Assembly (NCBI GenBank): GCA_008711295.1
Contig: VUYV01000211.1
Location: forward strand, 1,061,697 to 1,125,696
Direction of reading: 5' to 3'
Source of the DNA: Anarhynchus alexandrinus
Taxonomy: Eukaryota > Chordata > Aves > Charadriiformes > Charadriidae
Length of the DNA: 64,000 nt
Numbering within the stretch: the stretch's first letter is position 1; every line of letters starts with the position of its first letter. Positions 49,363 to 61,248 of the stretch are shown here, one piece after another. A program made the position numbers and the translations under genes. Under the pieces are notes generated by a model, which saw nothing but the letters and a program-made list of their open reading frames with translations, made no database searches and was not told the DNA's origin.

Positions 49363-52300
49363 GTGGTTGGTGTTTCTTCTCTCCTGCATAATAAAATATA
49401 TTTTGACTATATATTCTGAACTCTTGTTCAGTGCTCGAAATGTAAACCAAACCAAAATGAAAACTATGAAAAAGTACACATAATGTTTTGTTTAGTTTCT
49501 TACATGAAGGATTAGAGTTCAATATAAGAAACACAATTTTAGGTATTTTCAAAGAGTCTTTGAAAAATTAATCAGAATCCTTTTGCTGACATTGACATAC
49601 TCTTTGTATTTAAATCAGAAAGGGGGAAAAAGGAGCTACATTATTGTTTAGTATTTTCCAAAGGATTACAGATAAAATACCATTTACCATAAATGTAGTA
49701 GAAGGTTGCTGCTATTTGGAGGAAAACTTTCATAATGACACAAGAATTTGTTTTCAGGCATATGTATAGACAAACTGTCTTCCTTCGGGTAAAGTTTGTT
49801 ATGTTTCACTGCTATATATTATTGAACTGCAACAAGTAACCTAATTACTTGATTTATTCACCTCTGAGGCAGCTAACTAGTAACCATTTTAAAAAACTTG
49901 CATTTACCTCTGTGCTGCAACTCCAATCACAAATTAACAAACTTTTCTCCAGATCTCCCACAAAGCTTTCAAAAGTAACTGATGAATTACCCAAAAGAAT
50001 AGTGCAACCTTGGACACTCTGAGCAGCTGCCTGCAGTATGAAACTTCATATAGGAAGTAGAATTAATGGCCAGGATTGAGAATCAACCTTTATCATTATT
50101 CATGTCAGAAATTTAAATAGCAAGTCCTTGACACCTTTTTTTCAGGTCACAGTACTGTCTCAAAATCTAACCAAAGATAAGGAGGACATCAGCAGAGTTG
50201 CACAGAACTGTGATTCTGGTTAAGCAGCTGAAAAAGTAGCAGCACTGCAGAAAGTCATTGTACTAGTGGCAGCATTTCATGTCTGTCCAGGACAAGAAGG
50301 AACTGAACATATATCAGAGTTGTTCAAATTATCAGCTAAGCAAGTATATTGTTTTTAATAAAAATTGTGAAGAAAAGATCTTTTGGTAACANGTATCAGA
50401 GTTGTTCAAATTGTGAAGAAAAGATCTTTTGGTAACACCAGCTTTTTTTCCTTTTCAGAAGTTCAATTGATTTCATTATTTTAGTTGTCAAGTAATTGAA
50501 TAAAGCATCAGAAAAATGTTAATACAGAAAATAAACAAAGAATGCAAAAAAAAATAATCACCATTTCAGAAAACAAGACTTCAGGAAAATAATCCAAGAA
50601 CAAAATATATGTGATAATAACTTTTTATTTTATGCCTAATTACAAACCAAGAAGTTGCGTTTAAGTCAGAATCTAAACACAAAACTACTTTCCCTCTTAA
50701 CAGTGCATACACATTTATTCAAAATGAATTTGTGCCCATTCACAAGTTCATCAACATATATTCCCAGCTATTTGTATGTGGAAAAGGACTGAACATTATT
50801 GATAAATCATATGATTCTATTTAATAATATTTTCAATATTATTTTTGCCTTCATTGAAAGACAGGCAAAATCTTCTTAATGATATTCTAGTTTGAGGGAG
50901 AAACAATATGCCTGATATGTACATAACTCAACAGAAATTCTACCATTAATCTACCATAAATCACATTAATCAATGTGAATTAAACCATTCACATGGTGAA
51001 TAGTTGCTTTTAAATACTGTTGTGTCTCATTTTGAAGATTCCTTTCTTTCTTTCTTTGTCAATGTAGTAAAGTTTGTGAAAAGTATATTCCGTATCTCTT
51101 GGGACATGAACGATATAGCTGACACAGCCTTTCATGTGTCTCTTTGCAGACATTTAAAGGAATATTCATCCAAGTGGAGCTAAAACAACTAGAGATCTTT
51201 CACATAGCCAAAGCATATGCTCATTATGTCATTGAAAACACAAAATTAGTGTATATTTTTTGTGAAGTGAAAGCAATGGTTGTTCAACAACTTGCAGGTT
51301 GTCACGAACATGAAAATCTGATGTTGCAGGCTATTTGGAGGAAGAGAGAGAGGGAGGGTGGGGAAGGAGAAACATTTCTTTTTAAAATGCCTTTGTCTTA
51401 TTTTTTGTCCATCTTACACAGCTGGATACACACCCACAGCTAACAGGCATATGTGTGAATATTTCTTTTCAGTACTTAAAATGTTTTTTATTTGTTTTGG
51501 ATAACTTGAAAGGGTATAATCAAACAAGTATTTGGGAGCTTCAGATCATACTTTACATTCTCATCAGGGCCCTATAGTATTATGACTCCCTTATACACTC
51601 CTGGATAATGTGCCCTGGCTACCTTCCCCTTCTTAGTATGATTAACTGACTGTAGGGGAAGAAAAAAAAAACAAAACCACTCCATTAATTTTCTCAGTCG
51701 ATCAGAATAAAAGAGATTTCAGAATCAACTCTTGCAGGAAGTATATAGTGTATCTACGTGTGTTTATTTATAACTTGTCATCTTCTTTTTCTTTTCCATT
51801 TAGAGTGCAGTGCACTCCAGTTAGGGTTCCAAAGTGGGAAAGATCAGGCCCAGGACACAGTGAGGCATATGCTTTATTCAAGATGACTTGATCTTAATGG
51901 TAAATGACTGCCCAGGAATATAGTGATTAGCTTCTTTCAGATGGCATTCAGAATTCATAAAATGGATGGAGAAGAAATTAAATTATTTTTTAAACTGAAA
52001 AACTTTCATATAAGATAAAAAAAAAGTACATGTATATAATAAATCTTAATGGGAAACTAAGGTTCCTTTTTTTCTGAATCAAGCACTCTGGGATTTAGTG
52101 AACTCCCACCTTAAGGGGATTTTGTCTATGTTTTTTTCTTTTTTTTAATGTCAATGTCACAATGTGTAATTTTGTATCTTTATTAAAAGAAGGTGAGGAG
52201 AATTTAATCTCAAAACTTTCCATGAGATGGATAAACTGGCTACTACCCTCCTCTGTAATAAAGGTGACAGAAGACCTTATGCTAAGCAACTGATTGCTGA

Positions 52301-54271
52301 CAGCGTCATCCACTCATAACCATTAATACTAACAAATTGAAATAATTGTAAAAAAAAATAAAATCCTGAGACCCATATTTATGAATGAACGAACAACAGA
52401 TCTACCAGCGGACCAGTAGATCTGAATTTTTCACTGTTGTGGTGTGTGATGCATGCCGTACTGAATTATTAACCATATTCATAGTCTGTTAAAATAAGAA
52501 ATACTACACATGCCTTAGGTTTCGTTACTGTCATCAATGAATGCTAAAATTGGTAATAAATTATAGCTTTTTATTATTATTATTTAATAAAACTTATTCT
52601 GTCAGTATATTAATTGTAAATTTGACCTTTGGCATCCATCCACCTTGGAAGAAGGCTGTGGCATTTCCTTTCAAGAGATTTCAAAATCAGAAATTTAAAT
52701 TGTCTTCTATACAATATTTCAAAAGTTAAGGACTAATTGCAACTAAGCAAATTCAAATGAGTGATGTTTTGTCTAAAACTGTGTCGTTTTAAATGATAAA
52801 CTGTTTTAGAACACACTGACAATATTCAAAAAGACTGTTTCTATTTTCATGACATGACTAATTTATCTCCATGAATGGAACACTTGTGTGTATTTAGGGG
52901 GGAAAAAAAAATTGACTAGATTTTCCATTAAGAATATTTAGTTTTCTTACCCATGCTGCAAAATATTCATTATTCAGCTTCCACTGAAGAAAAACCTAAA
53001 CAGTTCTCCTATATGCAAAGACCTCAGGAGCATTAATAAAAAGTGAATTATTCTCATGTCCTAAATAGTAGAAATATTAAGTGATTTCAACTGGAACAAA
53101 AGTTTCAATCAATGCTTGAGAAGGCAAGAGGAAGAGAGGAAAGTAAGAAGAACAGGAATAGTTATTTTTTTTTCTTCAAAAACTTTTAAACTTATACTGT
53201 GAAAGCAATTCCTAGAGGAATTTTTGCACTGAGCAGTCAATCAGTGAGAGACTAATATCAAATGACAAGACAGCAAAGAATCGGTTCTAGTGGTTTTATT
53301 CAAAAACTTTTTTTTTTTGTTTAATCATAAGGTACTTTTTAAAGTCAGCTAAACATTTCTAGGGAGCAGTTCATTTCACCTATTTAAGATATGAGCCTTA
53401 GTGTGGGATTCCCTTTGTGAATATCCCTTTTCACTTACTACATAAATAGCTTGAACTAGGCATATGAATGCCAAAGGACTAACAGCTGAGATTAATCCCC
53501 TCATTTGGGGGTTCTTGATTTCCTTACTGATTTGTAAAAATCAAAATGGATAAAATATTTAAATATTATTAGACATATTCCCTTACCCTTTTGCACATTT
53601 TCATGGTGATATAATGAATATTTTGATTTTTTTTTTCTGTGAAGACTGAATAAAGGCTTTCTGAACTATTTATTAACAGAAACAATAACTAAAGAAGATT
53701 CCATTATTCTGTTATTTTTGTTCTCAAATGTGCCTTTGAATATGCTGCATCCACAGAAAACCTTTAAAAGACAAAGAAAACCAAGGTGAAATGGACTTCA
53801 GTATAATCTCTTAAAAAAGAGTCGTATACAATACTTTATTTGTGACAAATATCGGGGTTTTTTTTTCTGATGAATGACATAGCTTCTAGCAAGTATTTTT
53901 GTGAAAATCTATGTATAGCTATGCCTTATTACTTAGCTCAAGAACATGGAAAATGTATTACATAATCCCTCATTAACAGAAAACAATACTTCTTTCATTA
54001 ATCATGTAAACCAGGAACTAGATATATTTGATACCTGTTGATACCTCTGTGTTCCATTTCGTTTCACATATACTCTGACAGAAAGTAGCTAGCTGTATTT
54101 TAAATCTAGTTCTTTTTCCTTCCCTGATGTAAGTGAGGTTTAATACACAAAGTTTTGTAAATATAAATTATTGAGCTACACATGAAAAATAAATAAGCCT
54201 TAATTTTCATGTCTTTAGGTTCTTATGTAGTGCATAACAACACTGTTTATAAGAATACCATAATGAATTTT
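49363..54271. other. Anonymous AT-rich DNA, no gene seen
   Basis: Long AT-rich stretch. It includes an N join with duplicated flanks (50312-50437, listed separately) and a short CTTT run at 51041-51058. No coding frame above about 99 codons, and no repeat family was recognised. Confidence 0.5.
50312..50437 (+). repeat. Duplicated flanks around a single N at 50392
   Basis: The sequence before the N (50312-50391) recurs after it (50394-50437) with 36 bases left out. The 19 bases at 50312-50330 equal 50394-50412, and 50367-50391 equals 50413-50437. The missing 36 bases (50331-50366) are bounded by AAATT on both sides. This looks like two versions of one locus joined end to end at the N, as in an unresolved contig overlap or two alleles. 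Confidence 0.88.
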
Positions 54272-54879
54272 GGGGGGTGCTGATCGACGAGAAGCCCAAC
54301 ATGAGCCAGCAATATGCGATCGCAGCCCAGAAGGCCAACCGCATCCTGGGCTGCATCAAAAGAAGTGTGGCCAGCAGGGCGAGGGAGGTGATTCTGCCCC
54401 TCTACTCCACTCTCGTGAGACCCCACCTGGAGTACTGCGTCCAGCTCTGGAGTCCCCAACATAAGAAGGACATGGACCTGCTGGAATGTGTCCAGAGGAG
54501 GGCCACGAGGATGATCCGAGGGCTGGAGCACCTCTCCTTTGAAGAGAAGCTGAGAGAGTTGGGACTGTTCAGCCTGGAGAAGAGAAGGCTCCAAGGAGAT
54601 CTTATTGCGGCCTTCCAGTACCTAAAGGGGGCTTACAGGAGGGCTGGGGAAGGACTTGTTACTAGGGCATGTAGTGGTAAGATGAGGGGGAATGGCTTTA
54701 AACTGGAAGAGGGNNNNNNNNNNNNNNNNNNNNNNNNNNNNNNNNNGTTCAAGGCCAGGCTGGACGTGGCCTTGGGCAACCTGGTCTAGTGGGAGGTGTC
54801 CCTGCCTATGGCAGGGGGGTTGGAACTCGATGATCTTCAAGGTCCTTTCCAACCTAAACCATTCTATGATTCTATGATT
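54272..54879 (+). mobile_element. Young 5'-truncated CR1 LINE with a gap
   Basis: Starts at 'ggggtgctgatcgacgagaa' and ends with 'ggaactcgatgatcttcaag', 'gtcctttccaacctaaacc' and the tail ATTCTATG ATTCTATGATT. The ORF2 frame is open from 54277 up to the N run, with '[19 protein letters not shown]' and '[20 protein letters not shown]', and resumes after it as '[13 protein letters not shown]'. It is the same young subfamily as 32112-33036 and 45983-46617. Confidence 0.94.
54714..54746. other. Run of 33 N inside the CR1
   Basis: An assembly gap. The related copy at 32112-33036 has 102 bases at this place, so the gap size appears too small by about 69 bases unless this copy has a real deletion. 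Confidence 0.95.
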
Positions 54880-57632
54880 TCACAGTGGAGGAGCATTTAA
54901 AAGAAAGACCTGAATCATGAGGAAGCAGAAGTACACTTTAATGGAGAAAGTATAATACTGAAAAGAGCTGTAAGTCTTTAAAGACAAAAAGAATACAAAT
55001 TGCATAAAATTTAGAAGAATATAAAGGAAGTGGCTATGCACACAGTACACATATAAAATCTAGATAAAACATTACTATAAATGTCTTGGATTTCATATCT
55101 AACTAAAAAGCATATAAAGAGGGTAGAAAAGAATGCATTGCAGATGAAATTTCTAGCCCCTGTTCCTACAAATAACTTCCTGTATTCTGAGACAAATTAA
55201 ATACTGTTGTGTTGCTAAGCTCCATCAACAAGTGTCTTAAGATTCAAACAGATGTTCCTGTTTTTCAGGCCCATTGGTGCCAATACTCAGTGTAACTTTG
55301 CCCAGAGGAGTAAGGAAACTAATAGAGTATATCTGTAGAACTAACTTGCTGAGAAATGGTCTATCTATGCCAGAGATTTGCTTCAGAGAACACAGACTTT
55401 TATTCAGATATTTTTTTGCCCACGGTGCTCATCATAGATATCCCAGAAATACCTATGAGTCACTCAAGGGTACAAATGGGATAAAATAAGTAACAGACTG
55501 GTTTGCATTGCAGCTAATTTCCCAGAGACACAAGGCAAATCTAAAAAAGGTTATATGCATACATTTTTAATTACAAACTTTTACAGCCTAGACATATTGG
55601 ATTGCAAGCAAATCAAGGATAACTTACTTCCCTGAGCCACCATAATCATGGAATAAAATCCTATTTATTGCTTTTGCCACACATGTTAAAATAATTTTAA
55701 AAAGGTACTTATTCCAAAGATAAAAACTATTTTTTATGACTCTACTTTGTTAAAACTATTCAGTCTAGAAAGAAAAGTAACTTGATTTTCAACAGTAAAT
55801 AGATGGAGAAGGGACTCAACGCATCATTGATTTACTTGCAAAATTCAGAGAAATATGGAAGCTTAGGAAGAATGATGACTTTGAAAACATAAGCAAGATC
55901 CATGGTAGAATTCGTAAGTATAAAATATCTGTGTTTGCAACCTGTGGTATCTAGAGCACATGGATTTTCTTCTGAATATTCTTTTACTACTTATTATGAA
56001 CTGTGATTCAGCTTCATCCTGTAAGAGTATTAAGACTGCATTGTTTTGGAGGTTCCTTTGAGTGGGAGGGGGAGACTTGTTTGTTTTTTGTAAGTTTCAC
56101 TAGCAAAAGATTGGGCCATTTCAATGTTTTAAAAAAAAATAGCATACATTTCCGTAATGTCCTTTAGAATTAGTGTGTAAGCCCTGTTCGCAGATAATAC
56201 ATATCTCTAATTTCTCATATAAAATACCATATAAACTCATGGATAGCAAACCTATTGTGTTCCAGTTGTTGTATATCTCCTGTACATATGCTACTTAGAA
56301 AGCTTGTACATAAACTGTAAACCTAATGAATAAATATTTGTATCTTATTTTCTGGAAATATATAGGGCATCTCCACAGCAAGCTCATTACAGTACATCTG
56401 CATCAGATCTGTTCCATACAGTCAGTGGACCTTTGTATGCCCAGGATTTCTGGATGTTTGGAAACTCTAAATATCCTCTGAGCAGATTGGCAGATGTTCA
56501 AAAATTCAAGGTTACAGGATACCTTGAATTCAAACTACATGCAAATTCCAAGTGGCCAGTGGAGTTTTAGAGAAATTTGAATACATAATAGGTCCGCTCA
56601 TGACATTTGCTTTATGAAAATGCTTGAAGTCTAAAACCTTGATTAGCCCAAGATTTAAGAATATTTTTTTTTAATTAATAAATACCCTGTACGCAAAAAG
56701 GTGAGATGGAATCTTGATTAATAATTATGTATAGGGTCATAACTAGACCCTTTCTTTTCCAAGAAGCATCCTACTTCCTCAGTTTTTTTAAAAATTCAAT
56801 CTTTAATGATACATCTCTGGAAATTGATATATGATAGGTAAATCTCTAGTTCAGACTTCAAATAAGATTGCATATGTGGCCAAAAAGATGGGACACCTTT
56901 CTGAATTTGTTAGAAAGGACAATTATTTAGTTTTCTTGTCTAAATGGTCACTTTTGTTTATAAGCAACCCACGGTTTCTTTTGGAGGAGAAATAGTATGA
57001 TGGACATCTTTTATAGTCTTAGTAATTTCTCAAAGAATGGAAGTAGATAGGGTCTTACTATGGTTCTTGTAAAACATTAAAATACATTAAAAGCTAGTCC
57101 TTTCCTTCACAAATTAACAACCAGAAGAGGAACAGAGCCTCTGAGAAATAAAAGGACCCTCTCTGTTTTATGTTATTTTATTTTTTCAGAAAACTCAAAT
57201 AAAGCAAGTTTTGGTTTGATGTAAGTTTTGGAAAATATCTGGAAATTACCCACATAATGAAAGTTCCAGGCCATATTTTTTTTAATATTTTAAGCTATTC
57301 CTAAATATTTTAAAACATCAAGTATGAAAGTTGATCAGACAGCAGACATTAAGTGGGAGGAAGAGTCCCTTTTCCTTCACTGTTAATTCTGCTTTTAATA
57401 ATAAACAGATCTACCTGGCAATCTTTGTAAAGTGGAAGAAATATGGGAACAGATCATTAAAAGGACTATACACAATTAAAAGAACAAGTATTCAGCTGAT
57501 ACGTAGTATCTATTCACAAGCCATTTAACACTAAGTCTGCATTAGTCCTAGACTTCAGAGTGGAGAGGACTGGACAGGGCAATTACTGGCAAGCTTTGTA
57601 ACTCATTGTGTTGCCTAAATGACACAAATTAA
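54880..57632. other. Anonymous AT-rich DNA, no gene seen
   Basis: Contains a perfect hairpin with 10-bp arms and an 8-nt loop at 56503-56530 (arm AATTCAAGGT). No gene or repeat family was recognised. Confidence 0.55.
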
Positions 57633-57972
57633 TGTCCTGGTTAGAGGCAAAACAGGACCAATTTTGTTAAGTAACTTCACTTTTTAGCTAGGCCTCTTCT
57701 AACTCCTGAATTTAACAGCGTATTGTGGAGACACTGTTCATTCTCAGTGTTAAGACCTATGTTTATAGTTGATGCCAAGGAATGGTGTACAGAGAGGCTC
57801 TTGCTTATACTTATTGCTACAACACCCAAGGCCAACCAACTTTGCTATTTACCCCATTGGAGGGTCAGAAGGAGGAAAGCATAGAGGGGTCAAACCTGTG
57901 GGGAGGAGCGGACAGGACATGTGACCCAAAACTGACTAACAGGGTATTCCATCCCATCTGCCTCATGCTCAG

Positions 57973-57979
57973 TATAAAA
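57973..57979 (+). promoter_or_regulatory. TATA box of the LTR at 57633-58342
   Basis: TATAAAA in the context 'ctcagtataaaagctgagg', the same context as the U3 end of the other LTRs. It is the best preserved TATA box of the ERVL-like LTRs here. Confidence 0.75.
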
Positions 57980-58221
57980 GCTGAGGGATCAAAGGGTCAA
58001 TGGTCTCTTTCTTCAATGGCTTGTGTCCAAGGAGGATTCTGTCTGTTCATCTGCCTTTGATCACGATCCTGAATGCAGATCCAGAATCCAGTTCCCATCC
58101 ATCACTGAGTCCAGCCTGGGACTTCCCCAGTGCCAGCCAGTGATGTGATAATCATCCTGGGAGCTTGATATGGTTTTGTATATATTTCATTATTTCCTTT
58201 TTATTTTATTATTAATATTTC

Positions 58222-58227
58222 ATTAAA
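58222..58227 (+). terminator. Polyadenylation signal of the LTR at 57633-58342
   Basis: ATTAAA in 'tttcattaaagtagtttag', placed about 245 bases after the TATA box, as expected for the R region of this LTR type. Confidence 0.65.
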
Positions 58228-58342
58228 GTAGTTTAGTTCCTTCTAAACTCATATCTCCCTCTACCTTGCCTCTCTCTTTGAAGAGAGGTAGGAGAGAGCA
58301 TCTGTCATTTGCCCAGTGGCCCATTCTGTCCAAACCTCAGCA

Positions 58343-58683
58343 ATGAAGCATGATCAGCATGTAACTTAATTATTTTTTCACATCTGCACAGTCCCAGATG
58401 AAGTTCAAGGCCTCTGATCTTCAGTGGTAGCCCTGCATTTTTAGAAGGCCAAAGGTCATACAGAAGATTTATATTTTCTTTGACCTGGAGATCGTTATAT
58501 AAAGGTGCAAGCAATCTAAAGGCACTCTTTGAGACTGAGTGCCGAATAGTACTAAACAAAAGATGTTTCAAACTTTACCTCTTAAGGAGGGGCCCAATAT
58601 CTGAAAAAGGACAAAGCCACTAAGAAGTAAATGATGTAACTACTGTATGAGTAATTTACCTTTTAACCTTCACATTGAAGAAT
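58343..58683. other. Anonymous DNA between LTR and CR1
   Basis: No recognisable gene or repeat. A frame on the minus strand (58305-58571) overlaps the LTR end and is not convincing. Confidence 0.55.
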
Positions 58684-59163
58684 ATAGAATCATAGAATCG
58701 TCTAGGTTGGAAGGGATCTTGAAGATCATCAAGTCCAGACATCAACCTAACACTGCCAAAGCCACCACTAAACCATGTCCCTAAGAACCATGGCTACCCG
58801 TCTTTTAAATACCTCCAGAGATGGTGACTCAACCACTTCCCTGGGCAGCCTGTTCCAGTGCTTGATAACTCTTTCCGTGATGAAATTTTTCCTGCTATCC
58901 AATCTAAACCTCCCCTGGCAAACTTGAGGCTGTTTCCTCTTGTCCCATGCCTTGTTACTCGGCAGAAGAGATCGACCCCCACCTTGCTACAACCTCCTTT
59001 CAGGTAGTTGTAGAGAGCAATAAGGTCTCCCCTCAGCCTCCTTTTCTCCAGGCTAAACAACGACAGTTCCCTCAGCTGCTCCTCGTAAGACTTGTGCTCT
59101 AGACCCGTCACCAGCTTTGTTGCCCTTCTGGACATGCTCCAGAGTCTCAGTATCTTTCTTGTA
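58684..59163 (-). mobile_element. 5'-truncated CR1 LINE
   Basis: Tail units TAGAATCATAGAATCG at the left; truncation near 59163. The frame is open from about 59163 down to 58794 ('[20 protein letters not shown]', '[20 protein letters not shown]') and holds only the ORF2 C-terminus. The 3' untranslated end ('aagtccagacatcaacctaa', 'ctgccaaagccaccactaaa') marks a different subfamily from the copy at 32 kb. Confidence 0.93.
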
Positions 59164-60514
59164 CGTAACATTACTTTTGGAAATATTAATGTGGAAAGAA
59201 AAAGTCACTTCGTACCGTTCCCTTAGGGCAATGTAGACAGTCCATTTAAAACAGATGTTGTGAAACCTTTAACAATTGATTGCATACTGTTTGCAGTAGC
59301 AAATCAATGTATCAAGTAGATATGTGGAAATGCTACTTTGTGTCACTCATAGGAGGTACCATATAAGATAATTTCATTAAGGAAGGTAGGAAAAAAAGTT
59401 AACTGAAAGGTAAGAGAACTCACAGGAAGATGAATTTTCATCACCACAAGTTCACTTTAATTAGTTGAAGTATGGTACAAAGTTAATACAGAGGGTTGGT
59501 ACGTTTGTTTGTCAGTTAGTTTTTTGCTTTGAATACATCTTAAAAATAAGTTATTCAGTCAGAACCTATCTTTACCTAAAACAATAACATTTTTCCTTTA
59601 TAATTCTTTCTCATAGAAGATCAGATGGCACTAGCTCCTGAATAATAATATACAGTGGCTTCACTCTTTACCAGGTAGAAGGTTCCTGCATTGAATTCAC
59701 TTTTTCATCTTGAATGATTCCACATTCTCCATTCCCCAGAACTATGCACTAACTCCTGAGCTTATTCTAAGGTAGACATGATTCTTTGTTTCTGCTGAAT
59801 CTTGGGTACAACGTTTTCAAGTGGAAATCTTGATTTTATAAGGCGGTGTAAAATACAGGTAGAAAAAAGGGGCAGAGCTATATTATTAGTTAAGGCAATT
59901 AACTGATTTGGGGAAACACTAAAGCATGTCTTTGTTCTCCAGATTATGTAAGAAGTTTATATTAGACTATCATAGGATTTGAAAGAAAATAAAACAAGCA
60001 CATAATGTTTGAGAGCCAATATCACAAATAAGAAACATAAAACTTCATTCTTTTTTTAGGCATTTCCTATTGACTAAGCTTAAAAGTCTCTTTATTTCTT
60101 GTGCTGGTTGTTGTGATTTTCATTTTTAGCTGCCTAATACCACTCTTTCAATGAAAGAGAATTTAACTTATTGACTTAGCAATAGCAAGACGTAGCAATA
60201 ACAAGATACAGAAGAACTTATCAACGACAAGAGGAAGTATTTGTCTTCATCTGTAAGCCCTTTCCACAAGAGAGACAATAAATGAAAATTGTTAAGCATC
60301 CTCTTAGATTTTGCATTCTGTTTAAAACAATAGTGCATTTGGGAATTAGGATTTGTGACATGTATCCACTCCTACATTAAAGTTAAGAGATGAGGGAAGG
60401 CTCCAGCTTTCTCTGTTTTTTCTAGCAGGAACTTTGGACATCTCTGACAGTTGCTTAGTATTCTGCTTTGATGGCAATCCTCTGAATAGGACACAAAATA
60501 CAGAAAAGGCCATT
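59164..60514. other. Anonymous AT-rich DNA, no gene seen
   Basis: AT-rich, with no frame or repeat recognised. Confidence 0.55.
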
Positions 60515-60725
60515 TAAACATAACTAAGAACTTTTACCATGTGAAGGTGGTAAAATACTGGAACAGGTTGCCCAAAGAAGTTGTGGGTTCTCCATCTTTG
60601 ATGATATTCAAAACCTGACTTGACATGGCCCTGGGCAACATGCTGTAGTTGACCTAGCTTTGGGTCAATGGAGGCAGGACTAGATGATCTCCAAAGGTGC
60701 CTTCCAACATCAGCCATTCTGTTGT
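60515..60725 (+). mobile_element. CR1 LINE 3' end fragment
   Basis: Contains 'ggtggtaaaatactggaaca' and 'ggttgcccaaagaagttgtg', the last ORF2 codons, then 'caggactagatgatctccaa' and 'gtgccttccaaca'. It ends in a decayed tail (CATTCTGTTGTTCTT). About 210 bp; moderately old. Confidence 0.9.
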
Positions 60726-60977
60726 TCTTCTAAACACCACCTTCCCTGGGATACATAAATTATGAAATTATCCACCATATGACTCATGAAAAAAACAAAG
60801 AAGATGCCTTAGAATTTGTTTTCTGATCTAACAAAAGATAATTAACAATATTTTGAAATCCAATTGTTTAAAAAATTAAATTAACAAGTCATAAACTATG
60901 TATTACTTCAGTCTCCTTTTTTGCACCATCGTACTTAAGTTCTTCAATATGACATATATCCTAGCTTCATGCTGAAG

Positions 60978-61248
60978 TGTCATGGTTTCAGCTGATGGAG
61001 TTAACTTTCTTAGTAGCAGCTGGGGCTATGTTTTGGATCAAGGATGACAGTGGTGTTGATAGTGCACTGATGTTTTCAGTTGTTGCTAAGCAGTCAAGGC
61101 CTTTTCTGCTTCTCATACCGCCCTGCTAGTGAGTAGGCTGGAAGTGCACAGAAAGTTGAGAGGAGATACAGCCAGGACAGCTGACCGCAGCTGATCAAAG
61201 GAATATTCCATACCATGTAATGTCATGCTCAGTATATAAGGCTGAGCT
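60978..61248 (+). mobile_element. LTR fragment, left half of the 626-bp family
   Basis: Begins TGTCATGGTTTCAGCTGATG and follows the U3 sequence of the LTR at 7951 through 'gtcaaggccttttctgcttc', 'cagccaggacagctgacc' and the TATA area (TATATAA, 61233-61239). It then stops near 61248. The R/U5 half is absent and no second target duplication can be found. It is a broken copy, lost by a deletion or a rearrangement. Confidence 0.85.

Larger units (their letters stand above)
57633..58342 (+). mobile_element. Solo LTR of a second avian retroviral family (710 bp)
   Basis: It begins TGTCCTGGTT and ends in CA after 'gtccaaacctcag'. The flanks are ATTAA (57628-57632) and ATGAA (58343-58347), a 5-bp duplication with one mismatch. 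A TATA box at 57973-57979 and ATTAAA at 58222-58227 give the + orientation. The TATA surroundings ('ctcatgctcagtataaaagc') resemble those of the 626-bp LTR family, but most of the rest differs. No internal retroviral sequence adjoins it. Confidence 0.82.

Noticed and set aside
49222..49552. Frames coding alternating Ile-Tyr, Met-Tyr or His-Ile dipeptides
   Set aside because: They are translations of the GTATAT/GTATAC array and not proteins.
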